A program made the translations under genes and the position numbers. From contig CM041294.1 of assembly GCA_023052935.1 (NCBI GenBank), positions 102,332,116 to 102,396,115 of the forward strand: a DNA stretch of 64,000 nt. The letters are read 5' to 3'. The DNA comes from Piezodorus guildinii (taxonomy: Eukaryota; Arthropoda; Insecta; Hemiptera; Pentatomidae). The notes under the pieces were generated by a model. That model ran no database searches. It saw only the letters and a program-made list of their open reading frames with translations, and was not told the origin of the DNA. This document shows, piece by piece, positions 60,019 to 64,000 of this stretch (position 1 is the stretch's first letter; each line of letters begins with the position of its first letter).

Positions 60019-60222
60019 TATTATATATATGTAATAGAAAATGAACTTTCTTCTGGGACACAGTAATAGTAATAGTGTATTTGTGTATATATTCATTTAC
60101 ATATACATACACACACGCACTTCTGGGACATAATCCCTTAAGAATAACTGGATTATGTTATTCTTAATATAATAATTCTGGCCAGAATACATTACATAGA
60201 ATAAATTATTTACATACGTAGA

Positions 60223-60303
<81 letters not shown>

Positions 60304-61497
60304 CATATGTATACGTATATAAATCATAAATATACAAATCACAAAATAATTATAAGTACAATAGAATGAGAAAATAAAAACAAAATAAGCATTCAGTCAT
60401 TATAATTATTAAGTTGTTTGATCAGATATCAAATTTAAAATCAACAAGCGTCTGTGAGGATAATAGGTGCTGGAAAAGGATATATTTAAATGTGGATAAA
60501 GAAGAAGCATGACGTATGTTGGAAGGAATGGAATTCCAGAATGCAGTGCAACGGCCAAGAAAGGTCGATCAAAGGCATTAGTTCTGTGAGAAAGAGTATA
60601 GAGATCGGAGTGGTGCGATCTTATTCCATGCAAGTGGAAGTAGGATTTAAATTGAAGGAGACTGTAGATATAGGAAGGACGCTGGGATTTTATTGTTAGG
60701 TACAGAAATGACCTAAGGAAGTACTGCCTGCGTATGGAGGGGAGGTGCCACTTCAACTCGGCGTAGAGGTGAGTCACGTGAGACCATGTCGAGGTAAAAA
60801 ACAAATCTCAAAAAACAATTCCTGATACACTTCACTCTCTTCTCAAGTACCGTACAGAGGCACCGTATACCGCACAGCCGTAGTCGAATTGGGAAAAAAG
60901 AGTGAGGAGACAAGGATTTTACGCGTGGATTTGTGAAGAAGGTGACAGGAGCGATGGGAAAGTTTTTGGGTTCATATGGCTTTTCGAGAAATTTGGGCAA
61001 TATGCCGTTTCCAGGGTATCATTTGGTCAATAATAATTCCTATGTTTTTGACAGATGGGCTGAAAATTTAATGTGATATTTCTGAAGCATTAACAATATA
61101 TATTTCTTTAGTATGAGGTTACAAATTCCTGTCTGTAAGTATCCAAAATATTTAATAGATACGTAAGTTCACGAATAGAAGATCTTATAAAAAAACGTAA
61201 CTCACCATTTAGTATTGAATGTTTTTTTTAGTTAAAAAAAAAAAAAATTATAAATTCGTGTGATCCGTTTACAGGATTATCTTTATTTAATAAAATCACC
61301 ATTTACTAGCATTTTAATTAATACTAAAATTACGTAAATAATTCTTAATAATTACTATTTTTACAACATTTACCTCCCTCCTTGGACCTTGCTTCATCCT
61401 ACGATAGAGGCTGCTACCATACTGGCCATAGCATCTATCAGCTAATATCGATCTGCCACTTTATCTTTAACCTCCACAAATTACAAGAGTTGGCAAC
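48743..61497 (-). CDS. Gustatory receptor 3 (CO2-receptor-like clade), nearly complete
   Basis: Exons in order of translation: 61497-61374 (damaged), 55846-55711, 54627-54374, 53965-53717, 51506-51240, 50137-50066, 49986-49897, 48835-48743 (TGA). All introns are GT-AG; from exon 2 the phases are 1,0,0,0,0,0. Exons 2-8 give 386 residues, close to a normal GR once the N-terminus is added. Landmarks: EIKPIMILQRAFGRFPYSF, TKWLDSSKHIQLVRLWHEFQ, TLYELRAAASVLLEKII, a HAFTGMTILVISFASIVLSI helix, CDSAHRTTQE, IGSDFSSKILALDLTHLNQ, HPPLLEFLGFVTINRDLLVT, and the diagnostic TYLVVLVQFQ in the last helix. Exon 4 has a weak GTTAAT donor. Exon 1 matches Gr-1 exon 1 (RSILA..., YGQYG.S) but is shifted by a 4-nt loss, leaving stops upstream. 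The MKQGPRRE methionine or another exon could provide the start. Confidence 0.85.
50265..50500 (-). pseudogene. Jockey-B 3' end relic
   Basis: On the minus strand it reads TWYHSFHNNLHPHSNS, then a stop, later PPRCLERR.PRDFLF. This is a decayed version of the YHSFHDKLHSQPN ... PRLLKRRWPRGLL ending at 1030-1157. It lies in the Gr-3 intron just upstream of exon 6, in the same orientation as the gene. Confidence 0.65.
52022..53360. repeat. Minisatellite-like element of about 110-bp units with similar ends
   Basis: Five or more degenerate units, each with ATAACTCAGTTATTTTTGAA, a GATAGAGAAAA block, AGAGTTTTAGAATCAGTA and an A-rich spacer. The array is framed by two similar segments at 52022-52140 and 53245-53360 (GTTTTGGTTTA, TAATCAACC, GCTTACGTTTCAAGA, GTAGAATCCG). 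It occupies the Gr-3 intron between exons 4 and 5. A partial inverted copy is at 57700-58190. No ORF is present. Confidence 0.75.
54630..55710. other. Gr-3 intron between exons 2 and 3, unassigned
   Basis: AT-rich on the left. 55150-55400 is richer in GC and has no ORF or recognised element. Nothing else is seen. Confidence 0.45.
56395..57400. mobile_element. Foldback-like element: tandem-repeat inverted arms around a SINE-derived core
   Basis: Left arm 56398-56535 is about six copies of a 22-bp unit (TTTTTTCAGTCAAATTCATA and close variants). Right arm 57216-57390 is the inverted complement (TATGAATTTGACTGAAAAAA), seven or more copies. The outer ends match as ATATAGCTTTTTTCAGTC and its complement. 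The core (56540-57135) is built from pieces of the tRNA-derived SINE in both orientations, including TAGTGGCTAGCCATAACAGC and GTGACCCTCGATGCATTC twice. Inverted arms made of tandem repeats are the hallmark of Foldback (FB) elements. No transposase is encoded. Confidence 0.7.
57700..58190. repeat. Inverted partial copy of the 52022-53360 minisatellite
   Basis: In reverse complement this shows the same flanking segment (CATTTTGAGCGCGGGTAA, CTTGAAACGTAAGCTC) and two to three internal units (TTATCTTCAATAATA, TGATTCTAAAACTCTA, ATAACTGAGTTATGAGC). Both copies lie in introns of Gr-3. Confidence 0.75.
58225..59402 (-). pseudogene. Jockey-A copy 4, 5'-truncated, internally deleted
   Basis: On the minus strand it starts in the RT at the FHNFPSHQFGF region (59400), passes HSTVQ and a broken FLDIAQAFDRVW, and continues WHPGLLFKLKTHLPQSLYL, LSNRSFRVRCG and the ADDTAI region, with several frameshifts. 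It then jumps from the NAPYYV codons (near 58530) directly into the 3' UTR, losing about 280 nt, and ends in the CTCAATAAAG(A)n tail at 58225. It lies in the first Gr-3 intron, in the same orientation as the gene. It is a dead copy. Confidence 0.85.
59405..59905. other. Gr-3 intron 1, nothing recognised
   Basis: AT-rich intron sequence without ORF or element signature. Confidence 0.45.
59968..60012. repeat. (TA)n microsatellite
   Basis: Alternating TA with a single TTATA break near the end. Confidence 0.9.
60233..60301. repeat. (TA)n microsatellite
   Basis: About 33 TA units with one phase break (TAATAT). Confidence 0.95.
60409..61060 (-). pseudogene. Non-LTR retrotransposon ORF2 C-terminus relic
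   Basis: Across minus-strand frames: FDYGCAVYGAS, then further on FLGRCTAFWNSIPSNIRHAS and SLSTFKYILFQHLLSSQTLV. This is the Y...D(Y)G ... LWN.LP ... FK..LF.HLL ending of LINE reverse transcriptases, with frameshifts. Its 3' UTR (59910-60408) shares blocks with 16760-17040. It lies in the first Gr-3 intron. Confidence 0.65.
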
Positions 61498-62600
61498 CTT
61501 TAAAAAATAAAAAAAAAAATGTTTAAAGTTATAATATTAAACTACTCTTAGACAGGATAACTTTTTTATTGTTATATTACTTAAAGGTATATTATAAAAT
61601 CTTGACAAATATGGGATGGAATGCTTAAAGTTACTACTATCATTCTCCTGACAACACTTAACTCTATATATATTAAAATTAATGAAAGATGTATCAAATA
61701 GTACTTACTGATTAAGTAGCAGTAATACTTATTGCATTATAATCTCAGAAAATATTTTACTAAAATTAATAAATATAATTAATTGTTGTTGAAACGAATA
61801 TAAGTTGTTAGGTTTTTCTCTACTTTTTTAGCAGATTGTTTTATCATTTAAATATCCACATTTAATGATTTTTCTTATAGCTATATGCCTAGAAAATATA
61901 CCAAAATCACAATCACCGAAACGTTGGAATTGTGTCATCATCTTGTCAAAATAATCTAAGTTAAGTCATTAGCTCCATAATGCTCTATCAAGAAAATTTA
62001 GATTATTTAGAAGACAGAAAGGATCCATTTCCATCTCATCTTCCGGCAGCTCGAACAGACGCGTGACTTGTGCAGAGTGTCTATCTCAATAAAACATATA
62101 ATTGAGAACTGCACCAAATTCCATGTACTAGTGGATAAATTTAATCTACCTAGATCGCTGAGTTAGAGCTTGAAGGACTCTAGTGAAAAAATCAGGTCAC
62201 TACTGAGGTTCATCGAAGAATGTCATCTGCTCCAGGAACTATAAGGAAAAAATAAAATGAAAATAAAATAGAAAAAATGAAAATAAAAGAAACAAAACAA
62301 AATCGGAATAAATTAATTTTTAAAGAATAGATAAATTAAAATTTGTGCGTGCTATTTTATTTCAAACGTGTTAAAAACAAAATCTGTTAATAAATATATT
62401 CGGTGCTCATAACCAAGAGGTTCAGCACCTATTAGAATATTCGAATGGATCTTTCGATTAAGGCGAAGGTACAGTACACAGTTATCGTTCTGGACGAAAC
62501 ATAATGTATTTAGAGTATCATCCTTTTGATATCAGAGGCGCTTGAAGTCTAGATTGCTGTTTACTAGTAATGTTTAACGTTCTGAGGATAATGACTCTGG
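61498..62600. other. Upstream flank of Gr-3 exon 1, nothing recognised
   Basis: AT-rich. Any further 5' exon or promoter of Gr-3 could lie here, but I cannot identify one. Confidence 0.45.
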
Positions 62601-62814
62601 ACTGTTAAAGTTGAAGGATACTGTGGGTGGCTTGAGCAGGTGTTTTACTACAGGAGGCTAGGTGCAACTCTTGCATTTTACTAGTTGCATTGTTTGTTAG
62701 ATGCCTCTGAAGGCTTTTTGAGATTGAGTGGCCATTATATTTCGCAGGGTGATCTTTTTCGCAATGAGCGCATTTTGTGGGCTTACCTTTTTGATCATTT
62801 TGATATGTCAGATG
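62600..62814 (-). pseudogene. Jockey-clade ORF1 zinc-knuckle fragment, minus strand
   Basis: Reads KPTKCAHCEKDHPAKYNGHS, then ISKSLQRHLTNN. This matches the third CCHC knuckle and following residues of Jockey-A ORF1 (CAHCLKDHPANYKGC.IYK.L). The final Cys is replaced by His, consistent with decay. It meets a related fragment on the opposite strand head to head at about 62815. Confidence 0.65.
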
Positions 62815-63110
62815 CTTTTGGACACACTTGTGCATCTATATTTAGCACACTCAAAGACACATTGTCACTATCCGTCCAGGTGCGTCAAATGTGCCAGTCC
62901 ACACGCATATGACCTATCAAAAACCTAGAGATGAGTCCGAAATATTTTGCAGAAAATATCTTCCAGCTAAATATAAAGACTGCTCTATAAACGCCTAAAA
63001 GAGTTGCATTCAACGTCTTTGTTCGGAATTGAATAAAACACCAACTCAAGACACAGAACAGCTACCTTCTACCTTAAAGCTCTGTGTCATCCTCCTCAGG
63101 ACGTGAAAAT
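62815..63110 (+). pseudogene. Jockey-clade ORF1 zinc-knuckle fragment, plus strand
   Basis: Reads LAHSKTHCHYPSRCVKCASP, then FPAKYKDCSI-like text across a frameshift. It corresponds to the first to third knuckles of a Jockey ORF1 (YGHT..YCHH.PRCVKCG..H). Stops and frameshifts are frequent. It is probably the gag part of the Jockey-B or a related family. Confidence 0.55.
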
Positions 63111-63714
63111 AAATCCAAAGCCATGAGAAAATATCAACTTAGACCTTCGGCTCCATAGATATCCCAACCGAAGCCTGATTTCACTCCTTACTTGAATCCT
63201 GACTGAAATTCCTTGTATAACACTCGAGACAGTTTAAAGCCATATTTTGTGAAGTACTCTATGCAGACCACCGACAAAAACTCGACAAACTTATAAATGA
63301 CAGATATCATACTAATGACTCAAACTTGCTTAATTCAACGATCACATTTTTACAAACGTGACTACATTATTTACTGATTTGAACACCCTGACAACACTTC
63401 ACATGTCAGCTTATTCATCCTTATCCCCATATCGTATTCCTTCTAGATCCAACTGACGCCAAGCAATCCACCTCCACTTGGACTAAGGTTGTGTGATTTA
63501 CAGTGAACTTTCAGGTGAGCTCATAGCAAAACTGAAGCGTATTTTGAACGGTGAAATACAATTTGTATCCGGGATCACTAGAGACACGTATATAACCCAG
63601 TATAACGCCGAGTTAAGGGGGCTTTATCCTCGTTAGAGATATAGGTATTTCCAAGCTTCTTTTCTCTACCAGGTTATCAGAACTTAGCGTCCCAGCTGTA
63701 TCTTCCAAAACCTG
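63111..63714. other. Unassigned, possibly eroded retroelement
   Basis: Composition similar to the flanking retroelement pieces but with many stops in all frames. No motif could be placed with confidence. Confidence 0.35.
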
Positions 63715-64000
63715 AAATTTAAATAATCAATTCAGTTCCGTTATACCAGATTCCATTTTTTTGACTTCTTCCCTCATCCTCACCGTACTGCTGCGTTTCA
63801 CAAGTCCTTTAAAAAAAAATTTCTTTGGGATTCTATCCATTCTGAAATCCTTAATGCAAGAACTGTTCCTCCTTCAAATAGCTCCTTTTTAACTAGCTTT
63901 TCTTATCCCAGTCAAATAGACTATAACTCAAACTACCTATGCTAGATAATACCAATTTTTTCGTGTTTATATTATTTCGATCACGATTAATGAAGTAGCT
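63715..64000 (+). pseudogene. Non-LTR ORF2 C-terminus relic, runs off the window
   Basis: Homologous to 45690-46050: CCTCACCGTACTGCTGCG, TTTGGGATTCTATCCATTCT (SLWNSI in protein terms), CCTTTTTAACTAGCTTTTC and ATTAATGAAGTAGCT match in order. It is frameshifted. The window ends in its 3' UTR. Confidence 0.65.

Noticed and set aside
59845..60342. ORFs rich in Tyr and Ile
   Set aside because: They are translations of TA and TATATG microsatellites.

Overview
The window is about 64 kb of AT-rich animal nuclear DNA, almost certainly from an insect. It has multi-exon genes with GT-AG introns and long non-coding stretches. It also has arthropod-type Jockey, RTE, Gypsy and mariner elements, and receptors of the insect gustatory receptor (GR) family. 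The order or species cannot be fixed from the sequence; nothing looks bacterial or organellar.

The only host genes I can support are three tandem, same-strand (minus) gustatory receptor genes that I assembled exon by exon. Gr-1 has exons between 18169 and 1644 and its 3' end lies beyond the window. Gr-2 runs from 36937 to 29246. Gr-3 runs from 61497 to 48743. They share exon lengths and intron phases: 254 nt in all three, 249 nt (250 in Gr-2), 270/267/267 nt, then 72 and 90 nt in Gr-2 and Gr-3. The last exon carries the GR signature TYLVVLVQF (Gr-3) or KYLVVIIQF (Gr-2). Internal motifs (AH before the exon 5 donor, NPP/HPP, GF..INR.LL) resemble the carbon-dioxide-receptor branch (Gr1/Gr2/Gr3; Drosophila Gr21a/Gr63a) more than the sugar or bitter branches. 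This is a small divergent expansion. Gr-2 carries a one-base homopolymer frameshift and Gr-3 has a damaged first exon.

Everything else is mobile-element material in the introns and spacers. The main family (called Jockey-A here) has one full-length copy with an 11-bp target duplication (8166-12946, inside a Gr-1 intron), one nearly complete decayed copy (20549-24961), a 5'-truncated copy with a 12-bp duplication (43775-44566) and several tails. A second non-LTR family (Jockey-B) has four fragments. There are also RTE-type and further non-LTR C-terminal fragments, two Gypsy fragments, two mariner relics, a tRNA-derived SINE family (two copies with clean target duplications), terminal-inverted-repeat MITEs, a foldback-like element whose arms are tandem repeats, a long perfect-type hairpin, and a 1.3-kb minisatellite with an inverted partial copy nearby.

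Region by region: 1-18.2 kb, Gr-1 with Gypsy integrase and full-length Jockey-A in its introns; 18.2-29.2 kb, spacer with a SINE, Jockey-A copy 2, Jockey-B and mariner; 29.2-37 kb, Gr-2 with a hairpin, an RTE fragment and a MITE; 37-48.7 kb, spacer with a deleted Gypsy, repeats, Jockey-A copy 3, SINE and mariner; 48.7-61.5 kb, Gr-3 with minisatellite and foldback repeats; 61.5-64 kb, retroelement relics.

No tRNA or rRNA gene, CRISPR array or operon is present. I did not find a clearly new biological system. The most interesting items are the GR cluster, the covarying 3' UTR hairpins of Jockey-A, and the foldback and hairpin elements.
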